A stretch of 64,000 bases of DNA from Portulaca oleracea (GCA_029582165.1 CM055888.1:15310001-15374000); one strand, 5' to 3'. Positions 21,641-32,336 are shown, counted from the first letter of the stretch. Translations and numbers: made by a program. Notes: generated from the sequence alone by a model not told the origin.

Positions 21641-22052
21641 TCTAAACTTATGAATGCTTACAGGAAACTTTTCGCCAAAAATGTGAGGAGCGTGGCATAA
21701 GTGAGAACTCCCTGGAAGCTAGGGAGTAATACCTCTATTTGGTAGGGGGGTACAAACCTAAAGACCAAGTTGTATATGATCTTGGGAGTGCGACCTCGTT
21801 CTTCTACGATACTCCACCCACCCCCCCCCCCCCCCCCCGCGCCAGGTTAGTTCTTCTTCGAGGCATGTCGGCGCAAACCCGTCCACCGAAGCTATTATGC
21901 GGGATCAACTTGCTGCCCACTCATCCGCCCATTCTCAGATTCAAAGCCAATTGACACAAGTGTTCCAACATCAACAACAAGCTGGTAGTTCTTCTTCCCA
22001 GTCTCAATATCTAAACTTATCAGGATCCCCGCAATTCCCTCCCCAACGTTGA

Positions 22053-22229
22053 ACTTATGAATTTTTAGTTATTATATATTTGTACGAATATTAAGTTAGT
22101 ATTTGTATGAATATTTAACGTATGTACGTGGGAAACATAGCTTATGTATGAAACTTATGCATGAATGTTCAATATTATATATGTTTAATTATATTATGTA
22201 TGAAACTGACCGGTGGATAAATATGCAGC

Positions 22230-22295
<66 letters not shown>

Positions 22296-22412
22296 GTAAT
22301 ATAATAATAGCAGCGACCAATAATTCATAAACATATCGACAAACACAGCGTGATTATAACCTAGTCGATCACAATACTGATTTTTTTTAAAAAAAATAAT
22401 AAATTAAATTTT
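22053..22412. other. 3' spacer of the CACTA with (TA)n
   Basis: AT-rich sequence after the second gene with a TA run at about 22232-22292. No gene visible. Confidence 0.6.
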
Positions 22413-22791
22413 GCGACCGATACGTATGAGTCGCTGATTAATGGTCACTATTAGTGATTGTTACCTTGCGACCAATACAGTGTTGGTCGCTATTTTGCGA
22501 CTGACACTGTGCGACCGATACGGTATCAGTCGCTAAACTGGCGACTGATATCCAGCGACCGATACCATATCGGACGGTGATCAGCGACCGATACGTATTG
22601 GTCGCCCTTGTGCTCTATCGGTCGCAAGTTTTGCGACCGATAAGTATCGGTCGCCCGGTTAGGGAAACGACGGATATGCGGCCACCGATACGTATCGGTC
22701 GCTAATATCGGTCGCCCGCCCTCTCCTGCGACCGATAGAGGCCTATTGCGACAGATAATAATAGTCGCCTCAGACATGTTCTGTTGTAGTG
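22413..22791. repeat. Right subterminal repeat array of the CACTA element
   Basis: More than fifteen copies of GCGACCGATA, TATCGGTCGC and decayed variants (for example GCGACTGATA, GCGACCAATA) in both orientations, ending at the terminal TAGTG. It mirrors the left array. Confidence 0.85.
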
Positions 22792-22794
22792 GAC

Positions 22795-23250
22795 GGGGAA
22801 CCTGAGGAGGCATGGAGTGACTCAGGTGACAAGAAGCCAGTGGGAGCTAAGATGATCAAGGTTTCTATTAGGCCTAGTGTGCCTAGGAGGGAAACAGAGG
22901 AACCACACGAAACTCCACAGATTGCAGATCAGGCTGCTGAAGGACCTGAATCACAGGAGCTAGGTGAAAGCTCCAGCGAACCATCCATTGTGAAGAGATC
23001 TAGAAGGGCTACCAGAGATGTTGGTGAGCCAGAGTCCTATACTAAGGCTGTGCAAGTGGAGGCTCAGTTCAAGTGGGAGCACGCAATGGTCGTTGAAATT
23101 GCGTCACTTGAGAAGAACAAAACCTGGGAGCCAGCCAGGTTGTCTGCAGGGAAGAAAGCCTTGAAGAAGTGGGTCTACAGGATCAAGGATAAGTCAGTGG
23201 ATGTTGGGAAATTGAGGACTGGTGCGGTCTCAAAAGGCCTCTCGGACTGA
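22795..23250 (+). pseudogene. Copia pol remnant (integrase C-terminus to RT start)
   Basis: This is the other side of the Copia after the CACTA. It reads VKRSRRATRDVGEPESYTKA, then KWEHAMVVEIASLEKNKTWE and KALKKWVYRIKDK. These are the linker after integrase and the first conserved block of Copia reverse transcriptase (usually KNKTWELV...KWVYR.K). The frame then jumps directly to a short tail and the purine tract, so the polymerase core and RNase H are deleted. The 5' half of integrase is also absent on the left side of the insertion. Confidence 0.8.
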
Positions 23251-23317
23251 TAAAGAGGTCGGTCGATGCACTAGGGGAACTTGTGGAGAAAGTTGAGTAT
23301 GGTCGAGGTTTGGTTCC

Positions 23318-23328
23318 AAGTGGGAGAT
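23318..23328 (+). other. Polypurine tract
   Basis: AAGTGGGAGAT immediately before the 3' LTR. Confidence 0.7.
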
Positions 23329-23899
23329 TGTTGGGTGTGGAGACCAAATAAGGAGAAGAGGGAAGATAAGGAAGAAGGGACGAGACGAAGAAACTGGCGC
23401 TACCAACGCCGGAACCGACGCTCCCAGCACCCCACCAGCGCCCTTTGTCTCTTACGTTGTCAAGTTGGCGCTACCAGCGCCTGAAGCAAGCGCTCCCAGC
23501 GCCTTGGTCAGAGAGCGTCAGAAGCTGCCCACTGCCAACGCCTGCTGGACGTTGCTTTGTTGGGCCGTAAATAAAAGCCCACGTTTGTGTTTTCCTTGTG
23601 GCAACTATTTTCTAGGTTGTAACCTAGGGTTTCCCTTCTGTACCTTCTAGTATATATTGGGGTTCAGGTTCTCCCTATTATGTATCCCTAAGTATCCTAG
23701 AGAGGATCCCAGAGTGGTGAGATAGAGGGAAACACAAACTGTGTAATTATAATCCTCATATTACTAGTGCATCGATTCCGTGGTTTTTTTCCCGCTTTGG
23801 GTTTTTTCCACGTTAAACCTCTGGAGTCAAATTTCTTATTTCTTTTCCGCTATTATTTCCTATTGTTTGTGGTTGATTGAGTGCTCTTCGATCCTAACA
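23329..23899 (+). repeat. 3' LTR of the Copia element
   Basis: Matches 10101-10692 with several substitutions and a shorter GCGCTACCAGCGCC region. Ends GATCCTAACA and is followed by the target duplication GTTAC. Confidence 0.9.
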
Positions 23900-24152
23900 G
23901 TTACAAGGTTGACTATTTATTTATTATATTCGAAGGCATAAAAATAAATTTTTGTGTGAATACAAGCTACAAAGCAAGATGCTAAATATACCAAGCATGC
24001 TATTCATCATTATATTCAAGGACAACAAAATAAATTCAAGTGTGAATACAAGTAACAACATAAGCCGCTAGGCAAGTAACTCGTTCAAACAATTTTTCTA
24101 TCTCCAAAAGAAATAGGCCTCTTTATATTATGTATAGATATAGAGGAAATAA
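23900..24152. repeat. Tandem ~85-bp repeat units interrupted by the Copia insertion
   Basis: Two units start near 23938 and 24020 (AAATAAATTTTTGTGTGAATACAA type). The sequence just before the Copia (10050-10100: AAATAAATGCTAATACAAAC) continues into 23905-23937 as a third unit. The family is the one at 8735-8905, and the following CCTCTTTATATTAT tail is also shared. Confidence 0.65.
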
Positions 24153-24460
24153 GGTGATTATATACTAATGTATGCACCCCCATAAAGGTAGTTACAAGTT
24201 GTTTGCTTTATTGGAATTCTTTTAGTTGTATTGTTTTGCAATATTATAAAACTTATTTGACGAATGAATGAGGAAGAAAATTCACTCCATTATAAATTTT
24301 ATATATTAGGTGATTAGAGTAATGTGTAGACCCCATAAAGGTAGTTACAAGTTGTTTACTTTATCGGCATTCTTTTAGTTGTATTGTTTTGCAATATTTT
24401 AAAACCTATTTGACGTTTTAATTAATGAGGAAGAAAAAGCACTCCATTATAAATTTTAGA
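24153..24460. repeat. Tandem duplication of a ~155-bp unit
   Basis: The units 24153-24308 and 24309-24460 share GGTGATTA, CCCCATAAAGGTAGTTACAA, TTTTAGTTGTATTGTTTTGC and CTCCATTATAAATTTTA. No coding potential. Confidence 0.8.
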
Positions 24461-24711
24461 TCGAAAATGATAAATGTTTTGGGTAAGACACATCTTAAAT
24501 ATCTTGTCATTATATAAAATCTATATTTTTATAAATTAAATTTTAAAAAAATTACATGATTGACTTCATATAACTATAATAATACATATAAAGTGTATAA
24601 AATCATGTTTATCTAGATTTTTTAAAATTTACAAAAAAAAATGTCTAAAATATGCCTAACGGATGAGGTTCATTCATTAGGGTGTCAATTGTAATTGTTG
24701 GCGTAACCAAC

Positions 24712-25400
24712 TAGGGACGAAGCCAAGAGTTAATGTCAAGGGGGGGGGGGGAATATTAAATTCTATAATAAATTATAATATTTAGAAAAATTTGGAAATT
24801 GCAAAATAATTTTCATAAATACAATATAATTGTGATATAATAACAATTTAAGTTCATGTATAGTTAACAAAAATTCTTATCCGAAAAATGATACCGTAGT
24901 AACAATTTTTTTAATGTGATACAAGTGTAGTTACGAACTTTTAATTTACAATTAAGAAAAGTTATAATACACAACATGCTCTAACTTCATGAGTTGTTAA
25001 ATTACGATAAATAATTTAATGTCATCATTCTAAATAATTTGGGCTTGAACTATAAAAACACATGATGAAGTTATAAAGTGCATATAGTTATCATAGAAAA
25101 TAGTTAAAATAAAATAAGAATAATAATGTGAAACAACAACAAATTATGGAAACAACAATAAAAGAGAATCCAACAAATAGGATAACCTTTGATTTTGTTT
25201 CCAAAAAGTAATAACTATACATATTTTAAAATCAAGATTTGAACTTAGGATCTCAAGATTCATAACATGCATGATTACCAATTCTACCAATAAGAACTCA
25301 TGGAATAATATTTTACAAAATTTATGAAGTATCAAATTTTGTCTAGATTGGGGGGGGGGGGGCAATTGCCCCCTTTGGCCCCAAAGGGGCTTCGTCCATG
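24712..25400. mobile_element. Non-autonomous hAT-like element
   Basis: A 689-bp element with ends TAGGGACGAAGCC and GGCTTCGTCCATG and an 8-bp flank TAACCAAC on both sides (24704-24711, 25401-25408). The shared flank extends to nine bases if the preceding G is counted, so a Mutator-type origin is not excluded. It contains G-runs of 11 to 12 bases at about 24741-24752 and 25351-25362. The flanking sequence without the insert exists at about 25906-25995. Confidence 0.8.
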
Positions 25401-25408
25401 TAACCAAC

Positions 25409-26266
25409 AAATTCCGAGCTTCTTATAATTGATAATTAATAGTATCTCTCAAAAAATTTGGTATTAAAAATGATAATAATTATTAGTTTTATAAAAAAAA
25501 AGACACTTAAATAGTGTCTTGGGGCAAGACACGTATCATCACTTATTTTGGATACACTTTCTATCAAAAATAAATAAATTAAATACATCTGAACTAAAAT
25601 GGAATATTATTTTTGTGGGTTTACATTCCTGTAACAACTTATTTCAAAAAAACAAAGAATATGACCATTATACAAACTTTTTCAGAGTAATTTCAAACAT
25701 CGAGAATAATATGTGATTATGGAACATTATATAAACTAAAAATGGAGTGAGTTGTGTGGTGTCTTACCTTAGTATAAAAACTAAATTGAAAAAAAGAGGA
25801 TATGATTGATTTCTATAACTATACTACCACAATAAATGATATAAATTTATATTTTTATCGATCTATAACTTTTTAAATTTACAAAAAGTGCATAAAAAGT
25901 ATCTAACTGATGAGGTTCATTTGGTTAGGGTGTCATTTGTAACTGTTGATGTAGTCAACATATTTTAAGCTTCTTATAATTGACAATTAATCGTACTAGT
26001 TTTTTTCCCGTTTGGAAGGGAGACAAATATATGTATAAATAATATAGGAAAATAAATAAAAAATACGTCAAAAAATACGCTGAATGCAAACATTGGAGTA
26101 CTAAGTTACGAAGACGAATACAAATATAAATAATTATAGGAAAATAAATGATGAAATGTCAAAAAATATGAAGAATGCGAACGTGGAAGAATTTTTTTTG
26201 TGAAAGGTTAGAATTAAACTTAGCTATGGTAACTCTTCTAAGGTTAAATGTAATGAAAATATGACA
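25409..26266. other. No gene; second copy of a diverged duplication
   Basis: The part 25760-25995 is a diverged copy of 24480-24711 joined to 25401-25440 (shared GATGAGGTTCATT, GGTGTCA, GCTTCTTATAATTGA). No coding sequence. Confidence 0.55.
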
Positions 26267-26681
26267 TCTATACTATATATTAAAGAAATGTGTCATTGAC
26301 TTGTGTGGGAGTAACTTTAGGAGGTCAAACCAATCACAACCGTTGGATTTAAAAAGATAAAATTTCTTTATCTAAAAAAATTGCAACCCACGTTGGATTA
26401 TATAATTTTAGTTTTTCAAAGGGTTTTAAGAAAAGTCTAAATTGTCATGCATCCATTTAATTATATAATTTCATAGTTGTGAGCTAATTGTTCTCTACAA
26501 TTTTATTTTAATTTTTTTTTTTTGCATTTTGACAACTTCTGCAAAAAAATTTAAAAAATTGAAACCTTATGCCATGTAAAAATATCTTCTAAAATCCTAT
26601 TTCAAAACTAGACATGAGTACTTAGATCATATATAGTTCGAGGCAAAGTCCTTTATATTATGTGTATTCAATCCTATCAAT

Positions 26682-29600
26682 GGTAGTTGAATTTCGGAGA
26701 CATCAAAAGGATGGCAAAGTGTATACAACGTTGGACGAGGGGTGTGAAACCCAGATCACTGAAGCATGGCAAAGTGTAAATGGTAGCTGCATAGAAAAGC
26801 TAAAACAATGCCAACAAAGGCTGGGAAAATGGGCAGCTATGAATTTTGGAGACATCAAAAGGAAATAAATGATACTCAGAAACAAATCAACACAGCAGCA
26901 GACCAAAGCGAAAGGAAGACTTTGCTGAAACAAATGAGAGACCTAAGACAAAAAGAGGAAATTATCTTGTGGCAGAGAGCAAAGAAAGATTACCTTGCAT
27001 ATGGAGATTCAAACCCGAAGTGGTTCCACCAGAAGGTCTCGGCAAGACGGAGGACTAACACTATTCATCAAATCCAAGACACCTCTGGCACCACATATTC
27101 CACCCCAGAGGAGCTGGAAAATGCGTTTGTTGAGTTCTTTGCAACTCTCTTTCAGACATAAGGATGCTCCCAGCTCGAGAATATTATAGCCCTCATCCCC
27201 CGCAAAGTTACGGCTGAAATGAATGGAACCCTCTTGCAGCAGTACACAAAAGAGGAGATTAAGGAAGCAGTATTTCAAATGCACCCGGGGAAATCTCCAG
27301 GCCCCGACGGATTCAACCCTTATTTCTACCAACGCTTCTGGAACATAATAGGAGACGACGTAACAAAGGAAATCCTACACATGCTGAACGGGGAGAATAT
27401 CGCGCCAGAACTAAATCACACCCACATTGTTCTGGTGCCTAAAATCAGACCCATAAGCCTAGCAAATGTCCTGGTAAAGATTGCCACAAAGACAGTTGCC
27501 AACCGCCTAAAGCTGATCCTTCCGGACATGATATCGGAGAACCAAAGTGCATTCATAAAGGGGAGATCGATTAGCGACAACATTCTCATCGCCTACGATC
27601 TTTCATCATATACATTGTCGCTCGGGTAGAAATGGAGATATGTCAATCAAGCTAGACATGAGGAAGGTTTTCGACCGGGTAGAGTGGAGATTCCTCAGAG
27701 AGGTTATGCTGCAACTAGGCTTTGAGAAAAAATGGGTAGAAATGGTCATGAAGTTTGTGGAAACCCCGACATTTTCTATCATTCTCAATGGGTCTCCAAA
27801 AGGATTCGTAACTCCTTCAAGGGGGATCCGACAAGGAGACCCCCTGTCCCCTTTTCTCTTTAATATCGTGACTGAAGGACTCTCGGCACTATTGAAAAAT
27901 GCGGTAGACTCAGGTGAACTTCGGGGAGTAAAAATATGCAGGGAAGCTCTCATAATATCACACCTCCTTTTCGCAGACGACACTATAATCTTCTGCAAGT
28001 CGTCGGTAGAGCAAGCACAAAAAATCAAACGGCTTCTAGAGGTCTATGAAGCTTCGTCGGGACAACAAGTTAACTTTACGAAAACGGAAGTGGTCTTTCA
28101 TAAGGACGCCCATCCCGACATCAAAAGAACCATTACCACGTCTTTAGGTATAAAGGAAGTTCTATCCCATGAAAAATATTTAGGCCTTCCTACCCACGTT
28201 GGAAGGGCCAAATACAAGGCGTTAATAGGGATCAAGGACATGGTCGCTAAGAGAATTTGTGGGTGGGATGAACGTTTTCTTTCCTGGGCCGGTAGGGAAG
28301 TACTTATCAAAGCTGTGGCTCAGGCAATACCAGTATATGCTCTTAGCATCTTCCGAATACCCAACTCTCTTTGCAATGATATCCAACGGCTAATTTCAAA
28401 ATTTTGGTGGGGGGCTAAGCAGCAAGAAAGGAGAATGCACTGGATAAATTTTTCGGCACTCTGTCAAAGTAAAGCTCTAGGAGGCATGGGGTTCAGGGAC
28501 TTGGAAAGTTTTAACACAGCCCTTCTAGCTAAACAACTCTGGAGGTTCAAGAAATCTCCTGGGCTGCTCGTCTCTCGGTTGTTGAAAGCCAAATACCACC
28601 CCGACACCGACATCCTCCAAGCAAACTTGGGATACAGGCCAAGCTTTACATGGCGGAGCATTCTTAGTGCCAAAGAGTTAATCGAGCAGAGAAGCAGATG
28701 GATAATTGGGAAAGGTGACAAAGTGAACATATGGACGGACCGATGGCTCTCTAGAGAATCCACTTTCAAAGTCATAAGCCCGCCGAAGGGCAACCTGACC
28801 ATGGTAAATCAGCTCATTGACAGCGACCTCCGAATATGGATGATGGACACCCTGAAAGGAAATTTCCTAGATTGTGACATTAAGAAAATTTGTGATATTC
28901 CCATCAGGACACAAAACCGGGAAGATATGCTATGTTGGCATGATACAAAAGATGGGGAGTATAGTGTGAAGACGGGATACAGAGCGGTAATCAACAACAA
29001 CATAATGCAACTTCCTTCTTCCAGTAACTTGCGGATGATCAAGGTATGGAAGATCATTTGGGGCTTGAGAATCCCCCCGAGAATCCGCTGCTTCGCGTGG
29101 CGACTCAAAAGGGGCATCATTCCCACAGCTGCGGCCATTAGTTCCCATATTGACAAGGCAGACGGTCACTGCAAAATATGCGGATGGAGGGAGGAATCCA
29201 ACGTATATGCCATTTTCAAATGTCCCCCAGCAGAAATGATGTGGGAAGCAAGCGATTTCGACCGAGTAATTTGGGACAACTGCTACACATATCATGTAGA
29301 GTTCATGTTCAAGGCGACCATGGAAATGACAAAGGAGGAGCTGGAGCTATTTGCTACCATGGCCTGGCAAATTTGGAACAACCGGAATAACATGCTTCAC
29401 AATAACAAGAACTGTGATGTTTCAAGAGCACAAATTGTTGTCAAGCAAATCGTTGAAGATTACCAAAATCTACCTATTCAAAAATCGTCGGGAGTAACTG
29501 GAAAAAACAGAAATTGGAAGCCACCTACACAAGCCCATTGGAAGCTGAATTTTGACGGAGTAAAGATTAGAGATTGGGGTAGGGGGTGGGGGTTCGTCAT

Positions 29601-30039
29601 CAGAGATAAAGATGGAAGGATTTCAGCAGCTGGAGTCCAACAACGATGGCCAGATCCAGAAGAGACGAATGTAAGCATGCCTTTTCGGGTTGAAGAAAGC
29701 TTGGGAAACAGGGTTCTGAGAGCTGGAAGCTGAAGGTGACAGCCTCAACATAATTCAAAAGATTAAGAAGAATTTTGTAGGTAGAAGTAGTTTAGCTATG
29801 CTCATTAGTGAAATAAACGAGATAGCTTGTAAGTTTACCGTCATTACTTGGAATCATGTGTGTAGAGAGGGGAACCAAGTTGCTCACTCGTTAGCACACC
29901 TACAGCCGTATGATTCTTGTGAAAGAATTTGGTTGGAGGACGGGCCTGAGGCCATTCTTGCCTTAGCCCAAAAAGATTTGTACTGTTTTAATGGAGAAAT
30001 GCAGTGATTTTGGCCGTTGGGGCTTGTTTCAAAAAAACA
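26682..30039 (+). mobile_element. 5'-truncated L1-type LINE
   Basis: A 3.36-kb non-LTR retrotransposon flanked by a perfect 12-bp target duplication AATCCTATCAAT (26670-26681 and 30040-30051). A short A-rich tail (CAAAAAAACA) sits at the 3' end. The endonuclease domain and ORF1 are missing, as expected from incomplete reverse transcription. The polymerase and RNase H regions remain. The first 40 bp (GAATTTCGGAGACATCAAAAG) repeat wording found again at about 26837, so the 5' junction is rearranged. Confidence 0.92.
26700..30007 (+). pseudogene. LINE ORF2: reverse transcriptase, zf-RVT and RNase H
   Basis: The order of blocks matches plant L1 ORF2 after the endonuclease. A connector comes first (WQRAKKDYLAYGDSNPKWFH near 26972), then HPGKSPGPDGFNPYFYQRFW near 27282 and RPISLANVLVKI near 27453. 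Next are SIKLDMRKVFDRVEW (27640 on), GIRQGDPLSPFLFNI and the FADD catalytic pair at 27970-27981. A zf-RVT zinc segment (CKICGWREES...FKCP) lies near 29170, and RNase H at the end (LNFDGV, later WNHVCREGNQVAHSLAHL). A 697-codon stretch, 27640-29733, is uninterrupted. The gene is nevertheless broken: a frame change near 26866, a TAA at 27159-27161, a frame change near 27625, a short gap before RPISLANV, and a frame change near 29700 in RNase H. Confidence 0.9.
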
Positions 30040-30153
30040 AATCCTATCAATATTTTATTCTTTGTCCAAATATAATTATTTTTCAATGCTTTCAATTTGA
30101 CAATATACTAACATTTGATCACATGTGCGATGCATGAATTTTTTTTTTGACTG

Positions 30154-30983
30154 ATTTTATGTGATTTATTTTCTTGAACTAATTTTAGGCAATGCTCTTT
30201 TATCAGATTAAACCTAACTATCCTAACTTATCCTAACCTAAGAAAATTCCCAAAATAAAAACATTTACTCTAAAAACACAATTTCTCGAAAAAAAAACAT
30301 TATAACTTATCTTAATTTCAAAATAACTCATCTAAGAACATGACCTTATTATAATTGTTGATTCAAATAATAATTAGAAATTAATGAAAATGCAGGAATT
30401 ATATTATCATTATTTATGTATTTTCTTTGTATATATTGTCTTCAAATCTAATTTGATCAATATAGTAGTGGAAGAACTAAATCAATTTCAATATCTTTAT
30501 TTTACGATAAACATCGTAGAAAAGAAAGTTTAAAAGGATAAAATTTTATTTAGTATCATAAATTAACAAACATAAACCACTCAATTAATTTATTTTATTT
30601 GGTATAATAAATTGATTAGATTAATTTTGCTTCATATCAAGAAACGTTCATTTTCTTTTTTGAACAATTATACTCTATAAACATTAATTTTATGTTTTTT
30701 TTTCTATTGTTAAAATTTTTATGATATTTTTTATAAAAAAAATTCTTTTTGGGCAGGCTTTGTAAGTAGATTTGAATTCCTTCTAACCGTCTGAAGTTTT
30801 GACATGTGGTATAAGGTTTCATTTAGAGGTTTCGTTTTATGTAATTAAAAATATAGATCATTTATATCATCGCATGACACTTATTTTTTATCCAAAATTC
30901 ATAGATTTAAATCTTATAAATGGAGAAAATTTATGTTAAGATATCTCTATAACTTATAATGTAGGAATGAACCATTACTCGGA
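30154..30983. other. No gene
   Basis: AT-rich with frequent stops in every frame. Nothing recognised. Confidence 0.5.
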
Positions 30984-31626
30984 TCTATGCTATATATTAA
31001 AGCAATGTCTTGACTATATTAAAAATTACATATGACACTAATGGAGTGAACCTCATCCGTGCTGGCATGAAAGTCATTATTTTTGGATGGGTTGAGTATT
31101 TACACTATCACGTTATGCATACACTTTTAAGTTTTATCCCTCATTACTTAATTTGTGCACCCATTTTTCACTTTTTCTTAATTATAAGAAGTCTATTACA
31201 ATCTGTTGGCAATTCCCCATTCGACAAATAAAGCGGATAGGAGGGAGCATTGTTTTGGCTAAGCTGGAAAGCAATTTAAAGGAAACCAAAAGAACAAATT
31301 ATATGTCATTCGGCAGGTTTGAATCTAGAACCTGGAATGTGTCGAACACGGAACCTGTCAAATACGTTCGGCTTATACCTAGAACTTGGAACCTGTCAAT
31401 GTGCTTAGTAGCGATGAGCTTGCATCATTTTTTTATTACTAAACATGTGGTATCGATGTCGTATCAGTTTTGAATTATTTTCAACCATAAACCCCATAGT
31501 ATACATTATTTATCGTCAAAAACACTATTTTATATCATCGTGATGTATTGTTAAAATCATATCAAGAAACACTTAAGTATTTTTTTTTTTAATTGACCAC
31601 GACGCAACACGCGGGTATTTGCTAGT
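30984..31626 (+). mobile_element. Non-autonomous Helitron
   Basis: The 5' end TCTATGCTATATATTAAAGC follows an A (30983). The 3' end is CGACGCAACACGCGGG, a short hairpin-like segment, then TATTTG and CTAG (31623-31626), followed by T. These are the Helitron rules: no target duplication, insertion between A and T, terminal TC and CTAG. At 643 bp it has no RepHel gene. Confidence 0.7.
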
Positions 31627-32220
31627 ATAACTAATTGGGTTGTTGAGGGCGAAATCGTTATACTTGAACTAAACTAATTAAGATCGATAGAAGTCTCAAT
31701 ACCGAATCTATTAACGCAAGTTGATGTTAAATATGATTTCAAACAATATAAGAATTAGTAATAACAATTAGCGAACAACCCTAAAAGATAGAGGAATTAA
31801 AAATGGTGAGAGAACAATTATTCGAATGGTAGACCTTAAGTAAATAAATAAATGGAATATTGGATTCAAATGATATTTAGAGTATATACTCAATGATGTA
31901 CCCTCATAATACAATTTTCATTTTTTTTGGACAACCAAAATATAAAAATAAAGTAGAGATTATTGGCATACAAAATATGAAAGTAGGGATTATTATTATA
32001 CAATTTTCCTAAATAAATTTATTATGAAAGAAATGTATATGACAGTTAATTATTGCAATAGTTATAAAATTAACAATTATTACTACATCTTCGTAAGTTG
32101 AGTACTATGATTACATACTACCCCTAATTTTCATCATACAAATTGGTCTATGTCAGTATGTGAAAATATGTGATGTCATAAATGAAAATAAGGTAATTAG
32201 TATACAAATGAAAATAGATG
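31627..32220. other. No gene
   Basis: AT-rich intergenic sequence without recognised elements. Confidence 0.5.
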
Positions 32221-32336
32221 CTCCTTCCGTTCTATATTATTTGTCCTTTTGTTGACTATTGAGAAATTTGTAATCAAATTTTTTAAGTTTGACTGCACAA
32301 TTTTCAAAAAGGTCAAATAATATGAAACAGAGGTAG
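32221..32336. mobile_element. Stowaway-like MITE, short
   Basis: Ends CTCCTTCCGTTCTATATTAT and its approximate complement AATATGAAACAGAGGTAG, followed by TA. Related to the Stowaway elements at 45369-46791. The left TA is not preserved. Confidence 0.6.

Larger units (their letters stand above)
19240..22052 (+). pseudogene. Second CACTA gene, plant transposase of the Ptta/En/Spm (Transposase_24) type, decayed
   Basis: Reading across likely introns gives a Transposase_24-like protein. Candidate exons are 19240-19332, 19420-19537, 19620 to about 19910, 20007-20615 and 21664-22052. Key phrases are WHTKLCDKATDKG, EDFIRRSNAAKPNRNSEKAD (after a frame change near 19785), THVGSVSAATYFKKQ, FMTLSQVHAHIHCG, then RQKCEERGISENSLEARE and YLYLVGGYKPKDQVVYDL. 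In CACTA elements the second protein binds subterminal repeats and assists the transposase. The copy is broken by the frame change near 19785, a TAA in EARE/YLYLVGG (about 21728), and a hAT MITE in the fourth exon (20064-20553). Exon borders follow GT and AG sites seen by eye and are approximate. The fourth intron (20616-21663) is almost entirely minisatellite. Confidence 0.75.
11666..22791 (+). mobile_element. CACTA (En/Spm) DNA transposon
   Basis: The left end begins CACTAGAACATGAAACGTC and the right end is ACATGTTCTGTTGTAGTG, whose complement starts CACTACAACAGAACATGT. The 3-bp flanks match exactly (GAC at 11663-11665 and 22792-22794). Both ends carry dense subterminal copies of GCGACCGATA and TATCGGTCGC. 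Inside are a TNP2-type transposase gene, a second transposase-related gene, three long hairpins and several tandem repeats. Both genes are broken, so the copy is non-autonomous now. It could still be mobilised in trans if its termini are recognised. Confidence 0.95.
10101..23899 (+). mobile_element. Copia LTR retrotransposon, internally deleted, with nested CACTA
   Basis: The left LTR is 10101-10692 and the right LTR 23329-23899, both starting TGTTGGGTGTGGAGAC and ending CCTAACA. The 5-bp flanks are identical (GTTAC at 10096-10100 and 23900-23904). An initiator-Met primer site (10695-10707) and a purine tract (23318-23328) give plus orientation. Without the 11.1-kb CACTA insert the element is only about 2.7 kb. 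It keeps the start of gag, the zinc knuckle, the protease motif and a piece of the reverse transcriptase N-terminal region, while integrase and most of RT-RNase H are gone. It is therefore a non-autonomous deletion derivative that later received the CACTA insertion. Confidence 0.93.
26267..30153 (+). mobile_element. Probable degenerate Helitron hosting the LINE
   Basis: The left edge is A followed by TCTATACTATATATTAAAG, a typical plant Helitron 5' terminus (inserts between A and T). The proposed 3' end is weaker: CATGTGCGATGCATGAA at 30122-30138 looks like a transition-mutated CCCGTGC-GAT-GCACGGG hairpin. It is followed by T's and GACTGATT where GACTAGTT would be expected. After removal of the LINE the Helitron would be about 530 bp and non-coding. 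Confidence 0.4.

Noticed and set aside
27009..29295. Minus-strand frames of 100-140 codons across the LINE
   Set aside because: Antisense shadows of the RT gene.
31153..31473. Possible 106-codon gene near 31.2 kb
   Set aside because: It lies inside the small Helitron, is AT-biased and matches nothing known to me.
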